Source: CAZJPS01 sp964548055
Lineage (GTDB): Bacteria; Patescibacteriota; Gracilibacteria; Peribacterales; Peribacteraceae
DNA length: 9,152 nucleotides
Direction of reading: 5' to 3'
Assembly (NCBI GenBank): GCA_964548055.1
Contig: CAZJPS010000047.1
Coordinates: 1 to 9,152 of the forward strand
The notes under the pieces were generated by a model. It was not told the origin of the DNA and did not search any database. It saw nothing but the letters and a program-made list of their open reading frames with translations. Positions 1 through 5,878 of the stretch are shown piece after piece. The position numbers and the translations under genes were made by a program. The first letter of the stretch is position 1; the number at the start of each line of letters is the position of its first letter.

Positions 1-219
1 CGACGCCGCATTCAGTTGCATGCCCTACTGTCTGTTATACGGTCGCATTTCACAGGTGTGGTAGACCCCATAAGGAAGCCACACTCTCTGGAAGAATTCT
101 TGCGACAGCACAAGGAGGCCGGCGGTAGTGCATATAGCCAAAAACAACTACATTACCTTTTGGTTTTTCGTGACATTTTGCACGAATACTTGCGGATTGA
201 GCCGCATGTAGGTGACTAA
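1..219 (+). CDS. 3' end of an unidentified protein (partial at window start)
   Basis: The frame is open from the first base to the TAA at 217-219, giving about 72 residues of a C-terminus. No ATG lies in this frame; the only start-like codons are TTG at 16 and GTG at 58, neither with a ribosome binding site, so the gene most likely begins upstream of the window. The visible tail is basic and histidine-rich in its first half and ends in a predicted helix around LVFRDILHEYLRI. I see no catalytic motif, signal peptide or membrane segment and do not recognise the family. Its stop codon overlaps the stop of the convergent exonuclease gene in the four bases CTAA at 216-219, so no terminator lies between them. 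The call rests on the open frame and the tidy convergent end; it could also be a chance open frame. Confidence 0.5.
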   Translation, partial: RRRIQLHALLSVIRSHFTGVVDPIRKPHSLEEFLRQHKEAGGSAYSQKQLHYLLVFRDILHEYLRIEPHVGD

Positions 220-2552
220 AAGAGCGATAACTGCCCCTCTTTCCCCTTCGTTTTTTTCTCAGGTACAACTTTCTTAGGCGCAGCCATCTCTGTTGCCAGA
301 GTGCTAGCATCCGCTGCAAAGTGGCCTAAGTAATCCCGTACATCTTTGCCGTATTTTTTAGTGAACAGACGTTCATCAAGAATGCGTACATCTCCCAACG
401 ACGTTTTAAATCTGCAGAAGGTTCTGAGTAATCGGAAGAGGCGATGCTGCAGGCGTGGAAGGCAGTAATCCACAAAGGCATCGCTGTAGTGAAGAGACCG
501 TTGTTGCGTGATGGGATTTGAAGGATGATCAAACGGTAGCGATTTGATAATCAGGTGATCCGTAGAGCCTGGTGGTAGCTCCATCCCTTCAAACATCCAG
601 GGGGTAAGGAGCCAGATGGCTGGAGCAGGAGCAGCAATAAATTCCGATTGCATCCGACCTTGGCCACCGTTCAGGCCTTGGCAGATAAAGGTAGTGCCAG
701 CTGCTTCCAATGCTTCGGCATACTTCACGTACAGGTTCTCTATCGTTCCTTTGCTGGGGAGTAAGATGATAGTTTTGCCTGAGGGAGGGGAGGAGAGCAG
801 AGATTCGATCGTAGGCTCTGCATCGAAAGAGAGAGGCAGAGCATTCAGCAGCTTTGATGCCTGAGGGATGTTTTGAATGCGGCTTTTACTGCCATGCGGA
901 AGGATTTCAGGCAGCATCTCGCCTGCATGCGACGGAATAAAAAGCGAGACGGGGTGCCGCTTAAATAAGCTTTGAGAAAGGAATGTGCCTATGCGCTCGG
1001 GGACGGATTGTAATTGTTGGCTACCATTCTGCCGTTGCTCTATCCACACAATCCGACCAGAGAGATTTTCGGGCTCCAGGAGGAGGCGCAGCTTTTGCAG
1101 GGCTTGCTTGGTCTGTGCGGGCAATTCCTGTGAAAGCAAATGATCTAGTTGCTGACAAAGCCCCTGCGTATCCGATGAGCGAACGTCGCTTGGAGCAAGG
1201 AAGCGAATATCCTGCCCACGACGAGTTTTTTCTATCCACAGCTGCAACGTATCCGTGAACTTTGTCAGGATGGGGTTTCCTTCTGCCCCGGCTCGCACAT
1301 GATCGATATCGCAGTACCAGCCGTACGCTTTGGTGGCCGTGTCCTCCAGCATAGAGGCATCGTCTATCACTACGTGAGTGCCTTCCTGCAAGCACTTCGA
1401 AGCCGGGTGATCAGGAGTGATGAGGAAGCGTAAAAGTTCACGATGATCCACAATCACAAGAGGGGGTGCATCAGAAAATTGAGATATGTACGCAGGCGCT
1501 GTATCTGTACACGCGATCTTCCCGTTCCACACTGCTTCCTCCCCGCCGTGCAGCGGAAGATCCTCTCTTCGGTTGGGTTTGTACCACTGCAATTTGAGTG
1601 CCAATGTTGCTTCGTCTGCCGTAAAAATATCTTGAGCGAGAAAGGTATCTTTTGCAGCACTGTCCAGGATCGATTGTGGAGGATAGATGGCCCGGATCTT
1701 TCCATCGGCCATCGCTTTTTGAAGATCTGCGGGAACCCTTCGAAGCGCTGCCCGTAAGTTCTTCACCGCGATCCATCTCTTCTGATTATCCTTCACAGAG
1801 CCTCGCACAATACTGTGTAAGTAGCTGCTGTCTAAAGGCTCTTCTACCAGATCGATATCTCCTTTTGATGGTGATTCCAGTATGAGAAGAACATCCGTTC
1901 CCTCCGCCCTTTCCATCTGCTCGGTTTTCATCCATGCAGGGTTTTTTTTGTGAGATGAGGCAGGCAAGGAAGCAAACAAGGTGCGATATCCCGCAGTACT
2001 TTTACTCATGATCTCAATCGCAGCGTTGCGTGCGTTCTCGGGTAATTCTAAGAGCCTCTCCCAGCATGCAGATAGGAGCTGGAGCGTTGCGTGCACGTCT
2101 CCTAAAGCTCGGTGCGGGGGATTGTGATTGAGCTTCAGTACTCTGCTCAGGTATCCCAGCGAGTAACTCTGCAATTCCGGAAAGACGAGCGATGCCAACA
2201 TGGAGGTATCAATCCATGGTCGCTCACTCAGATCGATGCCTTCGCCCTTCAGCATGCCGATATCAAAGAGGACATTCTGACCTACAACTAATGCGTCTTC
2301 GGGAATGTGCGCCATCACTTCTGCTCGCCTCTCATCAAAGCTCGGTTTCCCCTGAAGCGCCGCTGTCTTAATGCGGGTGAGCACTTCTACATGAGGCGGT
2401 ACCTCCTTGGCGGTAAAGAGCTGTTCATACTCTTTCTCTATTTTCCCATTCCGCACAATTGCTGATGCAAATTCAATCACATGGTGCACCCTCGGCACGA
2501 AGCCGGTGGTCTCGGTATCCAGAACAACGAGGGGGAGAGGGGGGAGATTCAC
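216..2552 (-). CDS. DnaQ-like DEDDh 3'-5' exonuclease fused to a degenerate DinG-type helicase, with C-terminal sliding-clamp motif
   Basis: Residues 1-170 are a DEDDh exonuclease of the DnaQ/epsilon type. Exo I is DTETTG (D12, E14), Exo II is GQNVLFD (D97) and Exo III is HRALGD (H147, D152), so all catalytic residues are present and 3'-5' exonuclease activity on DNA (or RNA) is expected. Residues from about 205 to 740 follow the DinG/XPD-like helicase layout: LVIVDHRELLRFL, then VVIDDAS where DinG has a DEAH box, then PWMFEGMELPPG, IIKSLPFDHPSNP and ILDERL near the end. Walker A is missing, the DEAH box is DDAS (397-400), the last arginine-finger motif is eroded, and no four-cysteine iron-sulphur cluster is evident, so the helicase half is probably inactive. 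A lysine-rich linker ends in QLSLF (774-778), the classic beta-clamp binding pentapeptide. The start is GTG at 2550-2552; an in-frame TAG four codons upstream limits other choices. Firmicute DinG proteins share the exonuclease-plus-helicase order. A repair or proofreading role at the clamp is inferred. Confidence 0.85.
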   Translation of the reverse strand: MNLPPLPLVVLDTETTGFVPRVHHVIEFASAIVRNGKIEKEYEQLFTAKEVPPHVEVLTRIKTAALQGKPSFDERRAEVMAHIPEDALVVGQNVLFDIGMLKGEGIDLSERPWIDTSMLASLVFPELQSYSLGYLSRVLKLNHNPPHRALGDVHATLQLLSACWERLLELPENARNAAIEIMSKSTAGYRTLFASLPASSHKKNPAWMKTEQMERAEGTDVLLILESPSKGDIDLVEEPLDSSYLHSIVRGSVKDNQKRWIAVKNLRAALRRVPADLQKAMADGKIRAIYPPQSILDSAAKDTFLAQDIFTADEATLALKLQWYKPNRREDLPLHGGEEAVWNGKIACTDTAPAYISQFSDAPPLVIVDHRELLRFLITPDHPASKCLQEGTHVVIDDASMLEDTATKAYGWYCDIDHVRAGAEGNPILTKFTDTLQLWIEKTRRGQDIRFLAPSDVRSSDTQGLCQQLDHLLSQELPAQTKQALQKLRLLLEPENLSGRIVWIEQRQNGSQQLQSVPERIGTFLSQSLFKRHPVSLFIPSHAGEMLPEILPHGSKSRIQNIPQASKLLNALPLSFDAEPTIESLLSSPPSGKTIILLPSKGTIENLYVKYAEALEAAGTTFICQGLNGGQGRMQSEFIAAPAPAIWLLTPWMFEGMELPPGSTDHLIIKSLPFDHPSNPITQQRSLHYSDAFVDYCLPRLQHRLFRLLRTFCRFKTSLGDVRILDERLFTKKYGKDVRDYLGHFAADASTLATEMAAPKKVVPEKKTKGKEGQLSLF

Positions 2553-2554
2553 TG

Positions 2555-2597
2555 CCCTAGCCTAGGGGAGGGCTGGGGTTAGGGCTAGGGCTTAGGG
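2555..2597. repeat. G-rich 6-7 bp repeat array (TTAGGG-like) at the exonuclease start
   Basis: On the + strand the array reads as units GGGCTG, GGGTTA, GGGCTA and GGGCTTA (about 2570-2594), preceded by the palindrome CCCTAG-C-CTAGGG at 2555-2567. It begins three bases outside the GTG start of the exonuclease gene, so it forms that gene's whole proximal leader and probably contains whatever ribosome contact exists (AGG at 2562-2567 read on the minus strand). It may belong with the heptamer arrays inside the glycosyltransferase, tsaB and secA, as it also has unit-length repeats plus an inverted part, but it is shorter and less regular. Confidence 0.6.
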
Positions 2598-2610
2598 AAG
2601 ACGAAAATGC

Positions 2611-2632
2611 TTGACTCCTGTTTGTCTATAAT
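2611..2632 (+). promoter_or_regulatory. Possible promoter of the 145-residue gene
   Basis: A perfect TATAAT lies at 2627-2632, about 28 bases before the ATG, and TTGACT lies at 2611-2616. The gap between them is only 10 bp, too short for a standard sigma70 pair, so the TATAAT may act without this -35 box; a TG two bases upstream of TATAAT approximates an extended -10. Transcription would start near 2639, leaving a short pyrimidine-rich leader of about 20 bases with no Shine-Dalgarno sequence. Confidence 0.45.
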
Positions 2633-2659
2633 CTTAAGTGTGCCCTTTCCTTATTTTCT

Positions 2660-3097
2660 ATGGATGTTCTACGCAATGGGCACAGGAAACAAGAAATTCA
2701 TGAGCATTTTATTGAATGGGTTAATCCGTCCAATCGTGCCAACTCAATAGAGCTTACAAAAGAACAGCTAACGTATAACGAGCTACAAGAAAAAATTGGC
2801 ACTCTTTCGGATCAAGCGAGAAAAACACTGTACGGATTGTGTGTGGATCCTGAACATTTTCAGTGGTATCTCGCCGTCATTACGTCTAAGACGTCTTTTG
2901 ATACGTACCAAAAAACGCTGCATAAGCAGCGACCTTTTCAGAGAAAAAAAATGAGCGTTCCGCTTCGTCATGAAGCATACCTAGTTGGCACTGATCCAGC
3001 TCTTCGCACAACGCAATTGACGTACGTCACGGAAGAAGAAAAACTGGCATTAGCATCCAAGCTTCTTGGAGTAACCCTCAAAAACCCGAAGCCTTAA
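2660..3097 (+). CDS. Hypothetical protein, 145 residues
   Basis: This is an intact frame from ATG to TAA. The protein looks soluble and largely helical, with no signal peptide, membrane segment, cysteine cluster or nucleotide-binding loop. A charged helical stretch covers residues 25-60 (ELTKEQLTYNELQEKIG), a basic stretch lies near 85-97 (LHKQRPFQRKK), and a short helix near the end contains TEEEKLALASKLLG. I do not recognise the family. A good TATAAT 28 bases upstream and the neat convergent end with nusA, whose stop overlaps this one in TTAA at 3094-3097, support a real gene. The leader is pyrimidine-rich without a Shine-Dalgarno sequence. The basic patch could contact nucleic acid, but that is only a guess. 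Confidence 0.7.
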   Translation: MDVLRNGHRKQEIHEHFIEWVNPSNRANSIELTKEQLTYNELQEKIGTLSDQARKTLYGLCVDPEHFQWYLAVITSKTSFDTYQKTLHKQRPFQRKKMSVPLRHEAYLVGTDPALRTTQLTYVTEEEKLALASKLLGVTLKNPKP

Positions 3098-4374
3098 GCA
3101 GCTTGTTTCTCCGGGGCGCCATCATCAGATGGCACTTGGCCAGGAGCGCCAGCTACGATCTCTTCTTCATTTCCTGTGTCCACCGCTTTGCCTTCCGCCT
3201 CTTTTGCTTCTGCGGTTTCCACAGCCTGCGTTGCTAACTCCTCGGCTGCTGCCTCCAGTGGAGCAGGGGCTTCTCCCCGTAACTCTGCAAGCTTTGCCTT
3301 AAATGCAGGAAGTTCTTCGTAGTTGTATACGTCCAGTTCATAGCCGCTTAGCTCTGTTGCGAGGCGAATATTCTGGCCCTTCTTGCCAATGGCCATGGGG
3401 CGCTGTGCTTCTTCTACAAACACTGCGGCACGCTTTTTAATGCGGCGACCTTGTTCATCAATTTTTTCCTGATCGTTCACAATGATCACTGCTGAAATAG
3501 CGGCAGGCTGAAGAGCAAGGGAGATCAACTTGATGGGATCGGGTGACCACTCAATCATATCTACTCTCTCCCCGTTAATTTCCTCCATCACAGCTTGAAT
3601 ACGCACTCCTTTTTGTCCCACGCAGGCACCGATCGGATCGATGCGAGGGTCATTACTGAGGACGGCTACTTTGCTGCGGAACCCTGCATCGCGCGCGATG
3701 GCTTTTATTTCTACATCGCCATTGCGCACTTCTGGAATTTCTAATTCAAGAAGCTTTTTCACCAAGTTGGAATGTGTGCGAGAAATACGCAGTTGTGGGC
3801 CTTTGCCCGTAAGCTCCACTTTATCCAAGTACACGCGGAGGCGCTTACCCGTGTAGTAGTGTTCGCCGGGGATCTGCTCTCTCCAAGGAAGAGACACCGT
3901 CATTCCTTCTATCTCCAAAGTAACCCAGTTTGGATCCACTTTTGTCACCGTCGCCGTGAGCAATTCCTCTTCGCGATCTTTAAACATTTCATAGAGGCTC
4001 TGCTTTTCTGCTTCCTGCAGCTTCTGCAAAATCACCTGCTTGGCAGCTTGGGTAGCTATGCGGCCGTATTCCAAAGGGGTCACATCGATGGTGATTTCGT
4101 CGCCCACATCGGCATCAGGCTTAATTTTGCGTGCGTCCTGCACACTGATTTCGAAGTTATCATTCTCCACATCTTCCACTACTTCTTTCACAAGAAGGAT
4201 GGTTGGCATATCGCGGCCTTCCTCCAATTCCACACGGATTTCCTGTTCCTTGTTGCCGTAATCCTTGCGGTATGCGGTACCAATGGCTTGTTTAACAGCC
4301 TCAATCACCTGATCGGGTTTTACGTTTTTTTCGTTACAAATCTGGTTAATGGCGGCAAGGAAGGAGGCTCTCAT
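3094..4374 (-). CDS. nusA: Transcription termination/antitermination factor NusA
   Basis: NusA binds RNA polymerase and nascent RNA and modulates pausing, termination and antitermination. The order of domains is clear: N-terminal polymerase-binding domain (about 1-125, ending in TPLEYGRIATQAAKQVILQ), S1 domain (about 136-198), KH1 with DPIGACVGQKGVRIQ (246-260), and KH2 with AIGKKGQNIRLATEL (328-342). Both GxxG loops (GQKG, GKKG) are intact. After about residue 365 there is an acidic, alanine- and glutamate-rich tail to residue 426 instead of the helical AR repeats of proteobacterial NusA; such short forms are common in other phyla. The ATG at 4372-4374 fits the family start but has only a pyrimidine-rich leader ending in CCCCC. 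In most bacteria nusA lies between rimP and infB; here it stands alone between two unrelated + strand genes, with a stop codon overlapping the convergent gene. It is therefore probably transcribed singly from the divergent region upstream. Confidence 0.97.
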   Translation of the reverse strand: MRASFLAAINQICNEKNVKPDQVIEAVKQAIGTAYRKDYGNKEQEIRVELEEGRDMPTILLVKEVVEDVENDNFEISVQDARKIKPDADVGDEITIDVTPLEYGRIATQAAKQVILQKLQEAEKQSLYEMFKDREEELLTATVTKVDPNWVTLEIEGMTVSLPWREQIPGEHYYTGKRLRVYLDKVELTGKGPQLRISRTHSNLVKKLLELEIPEVRNGDVEIKAIARDAGFRSKVAVLSNDPRIDPIGACVGQKGVRIQAVMEEINGERVDMIEWSPDPIKLISLALQPAAISAVIIVNDQEKIDEQGRRIKKRAAVFVEEAQRPMAIGKKGQNIRLATELSGYELDVYNYEELPAFKAKLAELRGEAPAPLEAAAEELATQAVETAEAKEAEGKAVDTGNEEEIVAGAPGQVPSDDGAPEKQAA

Positions 4375-4400
4375 GGGGGAGTGGAGAAAAAGAAAGAATT

Positions 4401-4456
4401 GTCATCCTGAGTAGCGCCACTCAACTTTCCAGTATTTTGCAGTCGTGCAGAATGAC
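4401..4456. repeat. Degenerate palindromic repeat GTCATCCTG ... CAGAATGAC upstream of nusA
   Basis: GTCATCCTG (4401-4409) and CAGAATGAC (4448-4456) are inverted copies matching at eight of nine positions around a 38-bp middle. The ends resemble a dispersed repeat with TGTCATCCTGAG and CAGAATGACA termini that I recall from many bacterial genomes; this is from memory and unchecked. A 14-bp near-palindrome, GAGT-A-GCGC-C-ACTC, lies inside at 4409-4422. The element would be transcribed into the nusA leader if the nusA promoter lies further upstream. Confidence 0.4.
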
Positions 4457-4530
4457 TGAGAGGCGCGTACCGAAGGAACACCATTCCGGTATGGAATAGT
4501 GCAGTTACTGTTAACGATCAATGTGTCCAC

Positions 4531-4559
4531 ATTGTACACTTTTTTGGACAGAGGGCAAA
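4531..4559 (-). promoter_or_regulatory. Candidate nusA promoter
   Basis: On the minus strand TTTGCC (4554-4559) is followed after 17 bp by TACAAT (4531-4536). The -10 matches five of six consensus bases but the -35 only about three. It would give a leader of roughly 150 bases. A nearer alternative on the minus strand is TTGAGT followed after 15 bp by GACAAT, about 30 bases before the ATG. The sequence does not decide between them. Confidence 0.3.
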
Positions 4560-4560
4560 C

Positions 4561-4579
4561 GTCAAAAAGGTTTTTTGAC
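4561..4579. promoter_or_regulatory. Operator-like inverted repeat over the -35 box
   Basis: GTCAAAAA (4561-4568) and TTTTTGAC (4572-4579) are perfect 8-bp inverted arms around three bases. The right arm covers most of the TTGACA -35 box at 4575-4580. A second dyad, TGTCCA (4524-4529) and TGGACA (4545-4550), lies just upstream. Placement over a -35 box suits a repressor site, but the A/T-rich arms could also be chance. Confidence 0.4.
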
Positions 4580-4602
4580 AAAAAAAAGAATAAGTTTACA
4601 AT
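4575..4602 (+). promoter_or_regulatory. Sigma70-type promoter of the small membrane protein gene
   Basis: A perfect TTGACA (4575-4580) is followed after 16 bp by TACAAT (4597-4602), which matches the -10 consensus at five of six positions. The start of transcription is expected near 4609, giving a leader of about 37 bases that ends in an AAGGAG ribosome binding site. This is the best promoter in the window. Confidence 0.8.
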
Positions 4603-4633
4603 AAAAGAAGGTTTTCCCTTTGTTTTTTGTCAC

Positions 4634-4639
4634 AAGGAG
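4634..4639 (+). promoter_or_regulatory. Ribosome binding site that fixes the 4646 start
   Basis: AAGGAG lies six bases before the ATG at 4646-4648. A second ATG at 4641 is out of frame. Together with the promoter at 4575-4602, which lies inside the longer open frame beginning with GTG at 4499, this shows that translation starts at 4646. It is the only strong, well-spaced Shine-Dalgarno sequence in the window. Confidence 0.8.
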
Positions 4640-4645
4640 CATGTT

Positions 4646-4876
4646 ATGTGTCGAAATCTTAGTCAGGTTTTGCATGTAGTGTTTCTGACCTTACTCGTAG
4701 CGCTTGCTTGGCCATGCGCAATCTACGCAGAATTAGAGAAAAGAGAATACATCAAACCAAACACATGGTTGTCGATGGTTCTCACCTCTATTGCATGTGT
4801 AGTAACTTTAACCTGGGTACTGGTCATTAGCTGGCTCGGCTCCAGGTTTCTCGTCTGGCTCCTATTTGAGCAATAG
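4646..4876 (+). CDS. Small two-helix membrane protein, 76 residues
   Basis: The start is set by AAGGAG six bases upstream and a strong promoter; the frame stays open back to 4499, but that part precedes the transcript. The protein has a hydrophobic segment at about residues 8-27 (VLHVVFLTLLVALAWPCAIYA), a short polar stretch (ELEKREYIKPN), and a second hydrophobic segment at about 42-73. The first may be a transmembrane helix or a signal peptide cut after IYA; the proline before the cysteine argues against a lipobox. I know no family for it. It stands as a single-gene unit with its own promoter, a possible operator and a perfect hairpin terminator, and its strong expression signals contrast with those of the neighbours. 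This is consistent with regulated, perhaps high, expression. A toxin-like, regulatory or envelope role is possible, but no evidence selects one. Confidence 0.75.
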   Translation: MCRNLSQVLHVVFLTLLVALAWPCAIYAELEKREYIKPNTWLSMVLTSIACVVTLTWVLVISWLGSRFLVWLLFEQ

Positions 4877-4888
4877 GGCAAACCAATA

Positions 4889-4924
4889 AGCCATCCAGAT
4901 CAGCCTTAGCTGATCTGGATGGCT
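4889..4924. terminator. Perfect 16-bp hairpin, likely shared bidirectional terminator
   Basis: AGCCATCCAGATCAGC (4889-4904) pairs completely with the right arm at 4909-4924 around the loop CTTA. It starts 12 bases after the stop of the small membrane protein gene, and its outer T-A pair touches the stop codon of the glycosyltransferase gene on the other strand. The following T-run is weak (CTTTT at 4932-4936 on +, and only scattered T on -), so it may act partly as an RNA 3' end stabiliser. Confidence 0.75.
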
Positions 4925-5832
4925 CAATATACTTTTAATCCATTTAAGAACTCTTTCGCATGTTTCCCTCGTAGTGTTGGAAGTATCGACATAATTTTGT
5001 ATGTAAATAGTTTCCATCCTTTCGGCACCACCTGAAGTTCCGGCACTAATTTTTCAATGATCACTGCCGATTCCCCCAGTGTCCTCATCCGCTTAAGAGA
5101 CTGCTCCAGCGTCATTGGATGATGGTGATAGGCCCGTGCATCTGGTTCAAAGAAAAGCTGTACGCCCGCATTTTTTAATCTCAGTCCCCATTCGATATCT
5201 TCCCAACCGTAGAGAGTCACGTCTTCGCGGAAGGGATACTTTTTCGCAACTTCCGTTGGAACACTGATGTGACTGGTATACGTAAAACGCTGTTGAATAT
5301 CTGATGGAAGAACATCATGCGCGTACGTTTGAATCATCGGGTAACCGAATTGCCAGCCGGAAGTTTCGAGCCAGCGCATGAGGGGAGTGATGATGAGACT
5401 TGGGTCCCAGGTGGTGAAACCTAAAACACTTAGTTGAGAGTTGAAAGTTGAGAGTTGAAAGTTAGAAGTTGAAAGTGGAGAGTTGAGAGTTGAAAGTGAA
5501 AATTTTTGATGAGCGGTTAGGTGTTTCTCGCATGCGTCTGCTTTGAGGAAAATGTCATCGCCAATAAATAAGCAGAGGTCACTCTGTGCCATTGCTACCC
5601 CTCTATTGCGCGCGATTCCCTGGTGACCTTTTTTAATTTCCAGGAATCGAAAGGGAAATTTCCAGCTCCGTTTTTCTGCAAGAGTTCTTGTTCTGTCGTC
5701 TCGTCCATCGCTGACAACAATCACTTCTACTTGATCGATAACGGTCTGTTTTTCAATGTATTCCAGACAGCGTTCAAGGATGTCTGCTCTTTTATAGGTG
5801 GGGATCACAATGCTGAGAGCTGGCTTTTGCAT
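4924..5832 (-). CDS. Family 2 glycosyltransferase (GT-A fold)
   Basis: The 302-residue protein has the GT2 signature. It starts with LSIVIPTYKRADIL (6-19), the nucleotide-sugar strand VIVVSDGRDD lies at 37-46, the conserved GIARNRGVA at 72-80 and the metal-binding FIGDD at 89-93. The acceptor-side acidic motif GWEDIEWGLRLKNAG is at 209-223. It should transfer a sugar from a nucleotide donor to an envelope glycan or lipid; donor and acceptor cannot be told. There is no signal peptide or membrane segment. I chose ATG at 5830-5832 because the family core begins directly after it; a TTG at 5854-5856 would add eight residues and crowd the divergent tsaB. Residues 111-135 (LSTLNSP, LSTSNFQ, LSTFNSQ) come from a tandem array of ten heptamers lying between the GDD strand and the following core, probably in a surface loop. 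No other cell-envelope gene lies beside it. Confidence 0.92.
   Translation of the reverse strand: MQKPALSIVIPTYKRADILERCLEYIEKQTVIDQVEVIVVSDGRDDRTRTLAEKRSWKFPFRFLEIKKGHQGIARNRGVAMAQSDLCLFIGDDIFLKADACEKHLTAHQKFSLSTLNSPLSTSNFQLSTFNSQLSVLGFTTWDPSLIITPLMRWLETSGWQFGYPMIQTYAHDVLPSDIQQRFTYTSHISVPTEVAKKYPFREDVTLYGWEDIEWGLRLKNAGVQLFFEPDARAYHHHPMTLEQSLKRMRTLGESAVIIEKLVPELQVVPKGWKLFTYKIMSILPTLRGKHAKEFLNGLKVY
5433..5502. repeat. Ten tandem heptamers inside the glycosyltransferase gene
   Basis: Ten consecutive 7-bp units run without a gap: GTTGAGA, GTTGAAA, GTTGAGA, GTTGAAA, GTTAGAA, GTTGAAA, GTGGAGA, GTTGAGA, GTTGAAA, GTGAAAA. On the coding (minus) strand three units equal seven codons, so the array encodes a seven-residue peptide repeat, LSTxNxx. 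I recall similar LSTLNSQ-type runs in Bacteroidetes and candidate-phylum proteins, unchecked. No stop codon arises in the used frame. Confidence 0.95.
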
Positions 5833-5878
5833 ACAGCTTCTATAGTACCTGATCAATTTTTCGTTACACTAAGCCCTC

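Noticed and set aside
771..782. SGKT at residues 591-594 of the exonuclease/DinG protein as a Walker A motif
   Set aside because: It lies far C-terminal of the DDAS (DEAH-equivalent) motif, just where DinG proteins have the strand before the second RecA-like domain's ILLPS/LFTS motif. A true P-loop should come before DEAH and be G-x-G-K-T/S.
3772..4410. 212-codon + strand open frame opposite nusA
   Set aside because: It is antisense to the S1 and N-terminal domains of NusA, has no ribosome binding site, and its residue mix (many H, F, L) is that of a shadow frame.
4499..4645. Long form of the small membrane protein gene starting with GTG at 4499 (125 residues)
   Set aside because: The added region contains the TTGACA/TACAAT promoter and lacks a ribosome binding site at its start, whereas ATG at 4646 has AAGGAG at ideal spacing.
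5433..5502. Heptamer array as a CRISPR array
   Set aside because: Units are 7 bp with no spacers, and the array lies inside a coding frame; CRISPR repeats are longer and separated by unique spacers.
5833..5856. TTG start of the glycosyltransferase at 5854-5856
   Set aside because: The eight added residues lie outside the GT2 core and leave almost no divergent control region; ATG at 5832 directly precedes the first conserved strand.
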